35,710 nt of DNA from Erysipelotrichaceae bacterium (GTDB lineage: Bacteria; Bacillota_I; Bacilli_A; Erysipelotrichales; Erysipelotrichaceae), in the NCBI GenBank assembly GCA_021209625.1, contig JAJOHZ010000029.1:1-35710 (forward strand), in the 5' to 3' direction. Positions within the stretch are counted from its first letter, which is position 1; the number at the start of each line of letters is the position of its first letter. Both the position numbers and the translations under genes were made by a program. Of the stretch, positions 1-7,675 are shown one piece after another. The notes beneath the pieces are model-generated. The model did not search any database. It saw only the letters and a program-made list of their open reading frames with translations, and had not been told where the DNA came from.

Positions 1-62
1 GCGCCCAGTTCGCCACCTTTCTTTAACAAATCTCGTAACTGCCGATCTGCCTGCTTGCTCAT
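1..62 (-). CDS. Partial outward-facing reading frame in foreign-looking left end
   Basis: On the minus strand an ATG at 62 preceded by AAAGGGG starts a frame beginning MSKQADRQLRDLLKK that runs off the left edge. The bases from 1 to about 120 are richer in G and C than everything to the right and do not continue the sugar-binding protein that begins near 122. The family is not recognised. It could be the 5' end of a real gene of another replicon joined here. Confidence 0.35.
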   Translation of the reverse strand, partial: MSKQADRQLRDLLKKGGELG

Positions 63-121
63 CGCCAGCCCCTTTATCAATCCAACTCACATGCGCGAAT
101 CGTATCGACATAACGAGCTGG

Positions 122-697
122 AATCAAGTTTCACCTGCATCAACACTTGACTGGCCTTGGGACAATGTTTTGAATAATGAAACTGCTCCACTCGGTCTAG
201 TTGGAACTTGGATGAATGTTGAAGCAGCTAAAGAAGCTACTGGTTCTGAATACGCCATCACACGTATGCCTACATACAACGGCAATCAATTACGTACATT
301 TGTAAAAACTAAAGGTTTCGTTATTAATGCATACACAGAATTCCGCTCTGCTGCTACTGAATTAATGCGTTTAATTTACAGCAAAGAAGGATTCCAAGCA
401 ATGGTTGATTCTTCAACTTACGCTCCTTCACTAGTTGATGGATCTACATTAGTTCCTAATCTTGTTGAAGGTGGAGTTCAATCGCAATTCATGGTTGGAT
501 TATCAGTATCTTATCCAGAACCTGCATTAATGTTACCTAATAACCCAAGAATGAAGGCACTTGATGCTGCATACTATCCATTTATGGGTAACCTTATGAA
601 AGCTGTCTATGATGGTACTCTTACTATCGAAGAGGCAGTTGCTCAAATTATCTCAGATTCAAATGAGAAAATTGCATTAGACAACCAAGCTCAATAA
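122..697 (+). CDS. Extracellular solute-binding protein of a sugar ABC transporter, C-terminal part
   Basis: This is the C-terminal ~190 residues of a family 1 carbohydrate-binding lipoprotein. Features typical of that fold's second lobe are the TLDWPWDNVL segment, the GLVGTWMN loop, an RTFVKTKGFVIN segment before a helical stretch, and a final run of helices ending in IISDSNEKIALD. The frame stays open back to base 2, but residues encoded upstream of about 122 do not look like this family and the DNA is GC-richer there, so the true N-terminus (signal peptide and first lobe) is missing at a probable junction. A TTG at 170 is not a credible start. The protein should capture maltodextrin-like oligosaccharides for a permease energised by the MsmK-type ATPase at 4699. 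No permease subunits are in the window; they probably lay upstream. Confidence 0.75.
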   Translation, partial: NQVSPASTLDWPWDNVLNNETAPLGLVGTWMNVEAAKEATGSEYAITRMPTYNGNQLRTFVKTKGFVINAYTEFRSAATELMRLIYSKEGFQAMVDSSTYAPSLVDGSTLVPNLVEGGVQSQFMVGLSVSYPEPALMLPNNPRMKALDAAYYPFMGNLMKAVYDGTLTIEEAVAQIISDSNEKIALDNQAQ

Positions 698-721
698 GAG
701 ACTTAAACCAAGATATAATCA

Positions 722-749
722 TAATGAGCATCGAAAGATGCTCATTTTT
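722..749 (+). terminator. Hairpin with GAAA tetraloop between binding protein and glucosidase genes
   Basis: ATGAGCATC (724-732) pairs perfectly with GATGCTCAT (737-745) around a GAAA loop, followed by five T residues. This is a short intrinsic terminator or mRNA-stabilising 3' hairpin. It lies just upstream of the glucosidase ribosome site (AAAGGAG at 750-756), so it probably makes the abundant binding-protein message differ from the downstream enzymes through partial readthrough. Confidence 0.7.
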
Positions 750-760
750 AAAGGAGAACT

Positions 761-2440
761 ATGGAAAAAAAGTGGTGGCAAACAAGTGTTGGATATCAAA
801 TCTATCCACGCTCATTCTATGATTCAAACAATGATGGTGTAGGAGATTTAAGAGGCATCATTCAAAAACTTGATTATTTAGACGATTTAGGGGTTAACCT
901 ACTTTGGATTTGCCCTTTCTATAAGTCTCCTATGGATGACAATGGTTATGATGTCAGTGATTATTATTCAGTGGATCCGTTATTTGGAACCTTTGAAGAT
1001 GCGAAAGAACTCATTACTCAGGCAAAAGCGAAAGGTATTCGAGTTATCTTGGATTTAGTCATGAATCAAACTTCGGATGAACATCCTTGGTTTGTGGAGT
1101 CACGTCAAAGCAAAGACAATCCAAAACGTGATTTCTATATCTGGCAAGATCCTAAGTTTAATGAGTTAGGAGAACGCATTCCTCCTAACAACTGGGCTTC
1201 CTTCTTTGGAGGTTCTTGTTGGAATTTTGATGAACACACCAACCAATACTACATGAAGATCTTCTCCAATAAGATGCCAGATTTGAATTGGGAAAATGAA
1301 GAGATGAGAAAAGCCATGTATGAAATGACCAGATTCTGGTTAGAGTTAGGGGTGGATGGTTTTAGAATTGATGCGATTGCACATCTTGCGAAAGATCTTT
1401 CTTTTGAAGACTCCACGATGGAACTCAATGATGATGGTGTCGCACCGGATTGGAAGAAATATTCCAATCGTCCTCGCTTATTTGATTACTTGGCTGAGTT
1501 TCATGATGAAGTGTTATCCAAGTATGACATTGTCACCGTTGGTGAAGTGGGTGGTGGAGCAGATGTGGATGATGCGAAGAACTATGCTGCTTACTCCACT
1601 AAAGGCTTTAATATGGTCTTTAACTTTGATCATTGTTGGTACAATGGGGCTTGGGATGATTTTGGTCGTACTCAAGGAAAATTGGAAGTGGATGTTGTAG
1701 GATTAAAGAAGAGAATGAATCATTGGATTGAAGGTTCACTTCCTCACATGTGGATGCCTCATTACTGGTTAAACCATGATCATCCTCGTGTGATGTCTCA
1801 ATATGGTGATCCTGAGCATTTCCATCGTGAGTCAGGAAGTATGTTAGGCATGATTTTACTTGCACTTCCTGGAACTCCATTCATCTACAATGGTGAAGAA
1901 ATTGGGATGACCAACGTGGATTATGAAGATGTGAATGATTTTAGAGATGTGTGGGTTAAGAATTTCATGGAAGAAGCAGTGAAGCGTCATCCTTATGAGC
2001 AAATCATGAATCACTTAAGACGAACTTCTCGTGATAATGCTCGGACACCTATGCAGTGGAACAGTGAACCTCATGGTGGATTTACCCAAGGTGTTCCACA
2101 CCAAAAATCAGTCAGTAATTATCCAACCATCAATGTGGCTTCCCAACAACAGGATCCGATGTCCATCTTTGGTCGATATAAAGCGATGATTCACTTAAGA
2201 AAAGACAGTGAGTATACGCAAACCTTAGTGTATGGTTCATTTGAGATGTTAGAACCACTTGATCCTCAATTGTATGCTTACAAGCGTGTTGGTGATAAGA
2301 ATTTAGTACTAATAGCTAACTTTTCTCAAGAAAAGAAAGACATATCTCATATGAATCTTAGCGGTAAGGTTGTCATAAACAACTATGATACCTATTCCAA
2401 TGTCTTACTCCCATACCAAGCAGTGTTAATTGAACTTTAA
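761..2440 (+). CDS. GH13 alpha-glucosidase (oligo-1,6-glucosidase/dextran-glucosidase type)
   Basis: A 559-residue cytoplasmic GH13 enzyme predicted to release glucose from the non-reducing end of imported isomalto- or malto-oligosaccharides. The (beta/alpha)8 barrel begins at once (WWQTSVGYQIYPRSFYDSN). The nucleophile is Asp204 in GFRIDAIAH, the acid/base is probably Glu262 in VGEVGG, and the transition-state stabiliser is Asp340 in NHDHPR. Length and the early DSNNDGVGDLRGI calcium-loop-like segment fit subfamily 31. Region I reads DLVMNQTSDEH, so Gln103 stands where the family normally has a conserved His. The start is set by AAAGGAG five bases upstream. There is no signal peptide. It probably forms one operon with the lipoprotein amylase nine bases downstream. 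Trehalose-6-phosphate hydrolase is a less likely alternative because no trehalose PTS is nearby. Confidence 0.9.
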   Translation: MEKKWWQTSVGYQIYPRSFYDSNNDGVGDLRGIIQKLDYLDDLGVNLLWICPFYKSPMDDNGYDVSDYYSVDPLFGTFEDAKELITQAKAKGIRVILDLVMNQTSDEHPWFVESRQSKDNPKRDFYIWQDPKFNELGERIPPNNWASFFGGSCWNFDEHTNQYYMKIFSNKMPDLNWENEEMRKAMYEMTRFWLELGVDGFRIDAIAHLAKDLSFEDSTMELNDDGVAPDWKKYSNRPRLFDYLAEFHDEVLSKYDIVTVGEVGGGADVDDAKNYAAYSTKGFNMVFNFDHCWYNGAWDDFGRTQGKLEVDVVGLKKRMNHWIEGSLPHMWMPHYWLNHDHPRVMSQYGDPEHFHRESGSMLGMILLALPGTPFIYNGEEIGMTNVDYEDVNDFRDVWVKNFMEEAVKRHPYEQIMNHLRRTSRDNARTPMQWNSEPHGGFTQGVPHQKSVSNYPTINVASQQQDPMSIFGRYKAMIHLRKDSEYTQTLVYGSFEMLEPLDPQLYAYKRVGDKNLVLIANFSQEKKDISHMNLSGKVVINNYDTYSNVLLPYQAVLIEL

Positions 2441-2449
2441 GGAGGGTTT

Positions 2450-4060
2450 ATGTTGAAAAGAATTGTATTAAGTGGAGTGGTTGTCATGCTTTTGTTTGGG
2501 TGTGTTAATCAACCCACAGAAGAAGAACCACAAGATTACACCGTCGATGAACTGCGTGAACTCATCAAAGACTACAATGCCCAAAACTTCTTAGAAGAAG
2601 TATCGGTGGCCTACAATATTTTTCCTATTGCCTATGCGGATGGTAATGGAGATAATCATGGTGATTTTAGAGGCATCATTGATAAGTTGGATTATCTTAA
2701 TGATGGTGATCCAACCACCACCACAGACTTAGGTATAACTGCGATTTGGTTTAATCCAATTCATCCTTCCAATACGTACCATAAATACGATGTGTTGGAT
2801 TACTATGCGGTAGATCCTAAGTTTGGAACCATGGAAGATTTTAAGGAACTTGTCACGAAAGCCAATGAGCGTGGTATTAAGATCATTATGGATATGGTGT
2901 TCAATCACAGTGCTTTTGACCATCCTTGGTTTAAAGCGGCCTTGAATGATCAAGCACCGTACAATGAGTTCTATCGTATTGAAAAAACCTTACCAGCGGA
3001 GCAATATCCTAACCGTACAGGATGGCATCAAACCTTTGGAATCAATTACTATGGTGGATTCTGGGATAAAATGCCAGAATTCAACCTAGATAATCCTTTA
3101 GTAAGAGAAGAATTCAAGAACATCATTACGTTTTGGTTAGAACTTGGCGTCAGTGGCATTCGCTATGATGCGGTGAAACATGGATATGATCGTAGAGAAT
3201 GGCCAGATGGGACACCAACGTTACAGAAGAATCTTCAGTTTTGGATGACCCTTCAAAAACATGCGAAAACTGTTAATCCTGATGCGTTTGTGGTGGCAGA
3301 GATGTGGGATACTAACCTCAACATGCAACCGTATGCGCAAGCGTATGATTCCTTGTTTAATTTTGACTTTGGAGACATGGTCATCAGTGCACTCAATTCA
3401 GGTTCGGCTTCCAATTTTATGGCCACTCAAGTGAAGAACTTGGAGGGATTACGAAGTCGTAATCCTAACTATGTGGATGCGCCTTTCCTAAAGAACCATG
3501 ATCAACCTCGTATCTTTAATGAACTTGGTTTTGATTGGGATAAAATGCGTTTAGCTTCTGTTTTCCTTCTTACTCAAGAAGGGGTTCCTTTCATTTACTA
3601 TGGTGAAGAACTTGGTATGAGAGGCATTAAACCAGATGAGCGAATCCGTGAGCCAATGCGTTGGAACAACTCCATTTCTTCTGAAGTGGCGTATTGGACA
3701 CAGTGGGAATACAATTGGGATACCCCAACGGTTGAAGATCAAGATCAAGATCCTAACAGTCTACTCAATCATTATCGTCGTTTAATCAACTTAAGACACA
3801 ACTCCAGTGCGCTTCGTCATGGAAGCACTGAAGTGTTCAGTGTCTTTAACTCCTCACTTGTGGCATATACCCGCACCAGTGACGATGAGCAAATGGTAGT
3901 GTTAGTTAACGTCTATAATGGTCCTGTCAGTGGAGAAGACCGTGAAGGTCGTTTAAGTAACATTGACATCGTTTCTTCTTATGGAGACTTTACCTACAAT
4001 GATGATGGTACCTTTAGACTCGGTGCACGTGGTTATGTGATTGGACGTGTTAAGCCATGA
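2450..4060 (+). CDS. Surface lipoprotein GH13 alpha-amylase/neopullulanase-like enzyme
   Basis: 536 residues with a lipoprotein signal: basic start MLKR, hydrophobic core and lipobox LLFGC with Cys18 as the predicted lipidation site, then an acidic linker. The GH13 barrel follows from about residue 50. The nucleophile is Asp240 (GIRYDAVKH), the acid/base Glu284 (VVAEMWD) and the third carboxylate Asp351 (LKNHDQPR); region I has the normal FNHSAFDH. It should cut starch or glycogen-like alpha-glucan at the outer face of the membrane, giving oligosaccharides for the binding protein encoded upstream. The start follows AAGGAGG. The stop overlaps the next gene by four bases (ATGA), so the regulator is translationally coupled. 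Confidence 0.9.
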   Translation: MLKRIVLSGVVVMLLFGCVNQPTEEEPQDYTVDELRELIKDYNAQNFLEEVSVAYNIFPIAYADGNGDNHGDFRGIIDKLDYLNDGDPTTTTDLGITAIWFNPIHPSNTYHKYDVLDYYAVDPKFGTMEDFKELVTKANERGIKIIMDMVFNHSAFDHPWFKAALNDQAPYNEFYRIEKTLPAEQYPNRTGWHQTFGINYYGGFWDKMPEFNLDNPLVREEFKNIITFWLELGVSGIRYDAVKHGYDRREWPDGTPTLQKNLQFWMTLQKHAKTVNPDAFVVAEMWDTNLNMQPYAQAYDSLFNFDFGDMVISALNSGSASNFMATQVKNLEGLRSRNPNYVDAPFLKNHDQPRIFNELGFDWDKMRLASVFLLTQEGVPFIYYGEELGMRGIKPDERIREPMRWNNSISSEVAYWTQWEYNWDTPTVEDQDQDPNSLLNHYRRLINLRHNSSALRHGSTEVFSVFNSSLVAYTRTSDDEQMVVLVNVYNGPVSGEDREGRLSNIDIVSSYGDFTYNDDGTFRLGARGYVIGRVKP

Positions 4061-4617
4061 TGTGCGCTTGGGTGAGTTCTCCTCATTCTCATCACTTGGA
4101 TGAGATGATCAAAGCGACATACACCCTCTTTGATGAGGATGTGTGTGATCGTTTGGATGCTCATCATTTGTGTGTGATTGCGGACATCAGTGCACTCGAT
4201 TTACTCACTTCCTTGTTTGCGACCTTACAAAGCCAAGGATTACATTTAAGGATGGTTATTGGATATGCTTATGATGCAGTGCTGAAGGCAGGGGTCATGA
4301 GTGCAGGGGAAGTGTATGACCATCAATGGGTGCATTTGTATCAGTTGTTTCTACATGAACTTAAGCATTCACAACATCATCTTATTGATGCTTTAAAGCT
4401 AAAGATGGAAGCCTTGGATCATGATGATCGTTTAACTTTGAAGACGTATCTGGATTATCATGGCAATGCGATACTGGCGTCTGATGCTTTGTATGTGCAT
4501 CGTAATACCTTCAATTATCGTTTGAATAAAGCCATTGAACACAGTGGTATTGATGTGAGGATTCATCCTTATGGACTCCTAATAACCTTATACTTTGCTT
4601 ATGATCAACTAAGATAA
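4057..4617 (+). CDS. PucR/CdaR-type helix-turn-helix regulator, short form
   Basis: 186 residues. The last ~65 residues (LTLKTYLDYHGNAILASDAL then YVHRNTFNYRLNKAIEHSG) match the C-terminal HTH domain of PucR/CdaR regulators, in which a carbohydrate-diacid or purine-regulator DNA-binding helix carries the HRNT-x-Y-RL signature. The first ~110 residues are a small alpha/beta region rich in His and Asp that I cannot assign, much shorter than the usual sensor domains. The gene overlaps the amylase lipoprotein by four bases (a second ATG at 4060 is equally possible) and is closed by a strong terminator. Context suggests it is the local regulator of alpha-glucan use, possibly acting at the 17-bp palindrome at 4635. 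The ligand is unknown. Confidence 0.75.
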   Translation: MMCAWVSSPHSHHLDEMIKATYTLFDEDVCDRLDAHHLCVIADISALDLLTSLFATLQSQGLHLRMVIGYAYDAVLKAGVMSAGEVYDHQWVHLYQLFLHELKHSQHHLIDALKLKMEALDHDDRLTLKTYLDYHGNAILASDALYVHRNTFNYRLNKAIEHSGIDVRIHPYGLLITLYFAYDQLR

Positions 4618-4636
4618 CCCCACGGTTATCTTTTTT
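4611..4636 (+). terminator. Rho-independent terminator after the PucR-type regulator
   Basis: AAGATAACC pairs with GGTTATCTT around a CCAC loop, followed by a run of T. It closes the first glucan operon. Confidence 0.85.
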
Positions 4637-4651
4637 GTGCACTGTGCACAA
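4635..4651. promoter_or_regulatory. 17-bp perfect palindrome, candidate operator for the MsmK operon
   Basis: TTGTGCACTGTGCACAA is an 8+1+8 perfect inverted repeat placed 22 bases upstream of a TATAAT box (4673-4678) that serves the ATPase gene. The symmetry and position fit a dimeric regulator site overlapping or next to the -35 region. Which regulator binds is not visible; the PucR-type protein encoded just upstream is one candidate. Confidence 0.55.
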
Positions 4652-4663
4652 TATTGTGATTGG

Positions 4664-4678
4664 TGTAAGCGCTATAAT
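4664..4678 (+). promoter_or_regulatory. cre-like site overlapping a -10 box
   Basis: TGTAAGCGCTATAA resembles the CcpA catabolite-responsive element (core AAGCGCT) and overlaps TATAAT at 4673-4678. Binding here would block the promoter of the ATPase gene when glucose is plentiful. No convincing -35 hexamer is present. Confidence 0.55.
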
Positions 4679-4698
4679 AGAGTCAAAGGAGATTATAT

Positions 4699-5793
4699 AT
4701 GGCAAATCTATCATTAAAGAATATCAATAAGATCTACGACAACAACGTCCAAGCGGTGTTTGATTTCAATCTTGAAATCAGTGATAAAGAGTTTATCGTT
4801 TTAGTTGGTCCATCAGGATGTGGTAAATCCACAACACTTCGTATGGTGGCTGGTCTTGAAGAAATTACCAGTGGAGATTTAGTGATTGATGGCAAACGCA
4901 TGAACAACGTTCAGCCTAAAGATCGTGATATCGCAATGGTGTTCCAATCCTATGCGCTTTATCCACACATGTCTGTGTATGACAACATGGCCTTTGGGTT
5001 AAAACTTCGTAAAATGCCTAAACAAGAAATCGACAAACGCGTTAAAGATGCTGCGAAGATTCTTGAAATTGAAAACTATTTGGATCGTAAACCAAAAGCA
5101 TTATCTGGGGGTCAACGTCAACGTGTTGCGTTAGGTCGTGCAATTGTTCGTAATGCGAAAGTGTTCCTCATGGATGAGCCTTTATCCAACCTTGATGCGA
5201 AACTACGCGTCAACATGCGTTCTGAAATCATTAAACTTCATGAGCGCATTGGTGCAACCACCATTTACGTTACCCATGACCAAACTGAAGCGATGACCAT
5301 GGCGGATCGTATCGTCATCATGAAAGATGGCTATATCCAACAAATTGGGTCACCAAAAGAAGTGTACAATAAACCAGTTAACATGTTTGTGGCTAATTTC
5401 ATTGGTGCTCCAGCTATGAACTTCATTCACGGTGTCTACAAACAAGGTCGTTTTGAAGTCAATGGCAAATCCTTTGGGGTGCCAGAGATGTATCATTCAG
5501 ATCTTAAATCCTATGATGGTAAAGAAGTGGTCTTAGGCATTCGTCCTGAAGACATTCATTACGAAGGCATCGTAGCTCAAACCTTCCCAGAAACACCATT
5601 TAACTTTGAAGTTGAAGTGGCGGAACTTCTTGGTCATGAATTCATTCTTCATGGACAGTTTGCAGGTCAAAAGATTTTAGCTAAGGTTTCAGCACGTGTT
5701 GATGTGAAAGCTCATACCGTTATCCCTCTTGCGATGGAAATGACTAAGCTTCATTTCTTCGACAAAGAAACATCTTGGGTTATCACTAAATAA
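4699..5793 (+). CDS. msmK: MsmK/UgpC-type sugar ABC transporter ATPase
   Basis: 364 residues of the shared carbohydrate-uptake ATPase family. Walker A is GPSGCGKST (about residues 38-46), the Q-loop is MVFQSYALYPHMSVYDN, the signature is LSGGQRQR, Walker B is VFLMDEPLSNLDAKLR and the switch His is in YVTHDQTEAM. The C-terminal ~120 residues form the regulatory OB-like (TOBE) domain with the family's GIRPEDI motif. It hydrolyses ATP to drive CUT1-type import, here presumably maltodextrin delivered by the binding protein at the left end. RBS AAAGGAG. It has its own promoter with a cre-like box, which fits an ATPase shared among several transporters. It overlaps the next GH13 gene by one base (TAATG). 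Confidence 0.93.
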   Translation: MANLSLKNINKIYDNNVQAVFDFNLEISDKEFIVLVGPSGCGKSTTLRMVAGLEEITSGDLVIDGKRMNNVQPKDRDIAMVFQSYALYPHMSVYDNMAFGLKLRKMPKQEIDKRVKDAAKILEIENYLDRKPKALSGGQRQRVALGRAIVRNAKVFLMDEPLSNLDAKLRVNMRSEIIKLHERIGATTIYVTHDQTEAMTMADRIVIMKDGYIQQIGSPKEVYNKPVNMFVANFIGAPAMNFIHGVYKQGRFEVNGKSFGVPEMYHSDLKSYDGKEVVLGIRPEDIHYEGIVAQTFPETPFNFEVEVAELLGHEFILHGQFAGQKILAKVSARVDVKAHTVIPLAMEMTKLHFFDKETSWVITK

Positions 5794-7082
5794 TGGCAGT
5801 CGAAACAAAGAAATCACTTTCACATCAAACGATTTATCAAGTTTATCCTCGTAACTACAGTCAAGAGGGCACTTTTCATGGCGTGACTCAAGACTTAGAA
5901 CGAATCGCCTCCTTAGGGGTGGATATCGTCTACTTACTACCAATTCATCCGATTGGGGTGGTGGCGCGTAAAGGAGATTTAGGAAGTCCTTATTCCATTC
6001 AAGATTTCCGTAAGGTGAATCCTGAATTAGGAACAAAAGATGATTTGAAAGTGCTCATTGATAAGGCTCACTCCTTAGGACTCAAAGTCATGATGGACAT
6101 TGTGTTTAATCATACGTCCCGTGACAATCCTTGGATGAAACAATATCCTGATTATTACTATTATCGTGATGGTCAGTTTGCGAACAAAGTCGGAGACTGG
6201 TCAGACATCTGTGATCTTAACTACAACTACAAACCACTTTGGGAAGAGATGATTGACATTCTCAAAGGTTGGGCTGTCTTTGGTTTTGATGGATTCCGTT
6301 GTGATGTCGCTCCTTTCGTACCGATTGAGTTTTGGAAAGACGCTCGTCGTGTGATCAATGGACTCAAGCCAGATTTCATTTGGTTTTCTGAATCTGTTCA
6401 TCGCTCCTTTCTTAAAGTCATGAGAGATGAAGGATTCTTATGTCACAGTGATGCGGAGATGTATCAAGTGTTTGATGTCTTGTATGATTACGACATCATT
6501 CATGAAGCAGAAGCGTATTGGGAAGGTAAGAAACCATTAAGTGCATTCATTGAACAACTTAATCTTCAAGAAGTCATTTATCCAGCGAATTATCTTAAAG
6601 CCCGTGCTTACGAAAATCATGATGTCCCTCGACTCATGAAACGAACTGGCAGTGTGGAAAAGACAAAAAACTGGGTTGCGGCCATCATGACTTTAAAAGG
6701 TATGGGATTTCTCTTTAATGGGATTGAAACCTTAACAGACATCTTGCCTAACCTCTTTGATAAAGATCCTATTCCTTGGCATCAAACAAATGATGAGTGG
6801 GTAAAAGAGTTAACCCGCCTCATTGAGCTAAAGAAACGCCCCATTTTTTCAGAATACACCACCTATGTCTTAGAAGACACAGGGCTAGATATCTTCCACA
6901 TCACGTATAAGAAAGATCGTGAAGTCTTAGTTGCGTTATGCAATGTCGGTCAAGTTCAAGATGATGTGAAGGTGGATTTGAATGATGGTGAATATGCTAA
7001 TGAATTTGATGGTAGTCTTGTGAAGGTATCCTCTGGAAGAGTACGATTATCATCTAAACCTATTATTATTCATAAGATGTAA
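5793..7082 (+). CDS. Cytoplasmic GH13 alpha-amylase-family glycosidase
   Basis: 429 residues, compact for GH13. The barrel starts at TIYQVYPRNYS. Region I is DIVFNHTSRDNPW, the nucleophile is Asp171 in GFRCDVAPF, the acid/base Glu200 in WFSES and the third carboxylate Asp277 in ENHDVPR. There is no signal peptide, so it should act on imported maltodextrin. The small size, the short B domain and the absence of the 100-residue C-terminal extension of alpha-glucosidases make the exact specificity (maltogenic or maltodextrin-degrading) uncertain. Translation is coupled to the ATPase gene by a TAATG overlap. A long terminator hairpin follows. Confidence 0.87.
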   Translation: MAVETKKSLSHQTIYQVYPRNYSQEGTFHGVTQDLERIASLGVDIVYLLPIHPIGVVARKGDLGSPYSIQDFRKVNPELGTKDDLKVLIDKAHSLGLKVMMDIVFNHTSRDNPWMKQYPDYYYYRDGQFANKVGDWSDICDLNYNYKPLWEEMIDILKGWAVFGFDGFRCDVAPFVPIEFWKDARRVINGLKPDFIWFSESVHRSFLKVMRDEGFLCHSDAEMYQVFDVLYDYDIIHEAEAYWEGKKPLSAFIEQLNLQEVIYPANYLKARAYENHDVPRLMKRTGSVEKTKNWVAAIMTLKGMGFLFNGIETLTDILPNLFDKDPIPWHQTNDEWVKELTRLIELKKRPIFSEYTTYVLEDTGLDIFHITYKKDREVLVALCNVGQVQDDVKVDLNDGEYANEFDGSLVKVSSGRVRLSSKPIIIHKM

Positions 7083-7085
7083 CAT

Positions 7086-7122
7086 AAAAGGTTGGTTCCC
7101 TTGTTGGAACCAACCTTTTTTT
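7086..7122. terminator. Strong bidirectional terminator between convergent genes
   Basis: A 14-bp stem (AAAAGGTTGGTTCC with GGAACCAACCTTTT) around CTTGTT ends in a T run on the plus strand and has an A run on its 5' side, so it can end transcripts from both the GH13 gene and the convergent maltosyltransferase operon. Confidence 0.9.
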
Positions 7123-7672
7123 ATCTTAAGTATTGTTCTCTTTCAAACCGTTTCATGATGGAAGAAAAGAGATGATATTCATATCGATAAGACAAATGAT
7201 TAAGGTTGCGAGCCCGTGCTCGTATATGCCTCAAATCCAAAATAAGTTGTTTCACTAAGCTTTTACCCTGTAGTGCTAATCGTTTTGATGCTTTCTCAAA
7301 ATCTTCTAAACGATTTTCTTCTAAGAGTTCATGGGTGAGTGTGTTACGCTCAATGACCCAACCTTTAATGGTTTGATACAAGGTGATATCACACTCTTGA
7401 AATAAAACGTGGTTATGTTGTATGGCTTTGACGAGTGTTTCTAACTCTTTGAATAAACCAAAATGCTCGGGATCTTTCACAAACCGCAGTTGTTTCACTT
7501 CAGGAACCACACTCAGGATCTTATAAACACACTCTTCAATCACATTGTATTCAATGATAATGGCTGAGCCATAGTCATCTTCCTTCAGCTGGGTGTTAAT
7601 GTGTTTGACTGCATTGGCTAAGGTGAGTATGGACTTGAGTTGTTGCTCCAAAGCACGTTGTGTTGCATCCAT
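7121..7672 (-). CDS. Unassigned all-helical protein with HEPN-like RNxxxH motif
   Basis: 183 residues with no signal peptide or membrane segment, predicted almost entirely helical. I do not recognise the family by full-length similarity. Residues 109-114 read RNTLTH, preceded by GWVIE and followed by EL. This is the R-N-x3-H arrangement typical of HEPN-domain nucleases and HEPN-like helical bundles, and the following 45 residues fit another amphipathic helix pair. The start ATG lies three bases after the stop of the maltosyltransferase gene, so the two are certainly cotranscribed. No MNT nucleotidyltransferase partner is adjacent, so a toxin-antitoxin role is not supported. A regulatory or scaffold role tied to glycogen/maltodextrin metabolism is possible. 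The function is open. Confidence 0.6.
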   Translation of the reverse strand: MDATQRALEQQLKSILTLANAVKHINTQLKEDDYGSAIIIEYNVIEECVYKILSVVPEVKQLRFVKDPEHFGLFKELETLVKAIQHNHVLFQECDITLYQTIKGWVIERNTLTHELLEENRLEDFEKASKRLALQGKSLVKQLILDLRHIRARARNLNHLSYRYEYHLFSSIMKRFEREQYLR

Positions 7673-7675
7673 AGT

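Noticed and set aside
7121-7672. HEPN/MNT toxin-antitoxin module
   Set aside because: No nucleotidyltransferase antitoxin gene is adjacent; the partner is a GH13 maltosyltransferase.
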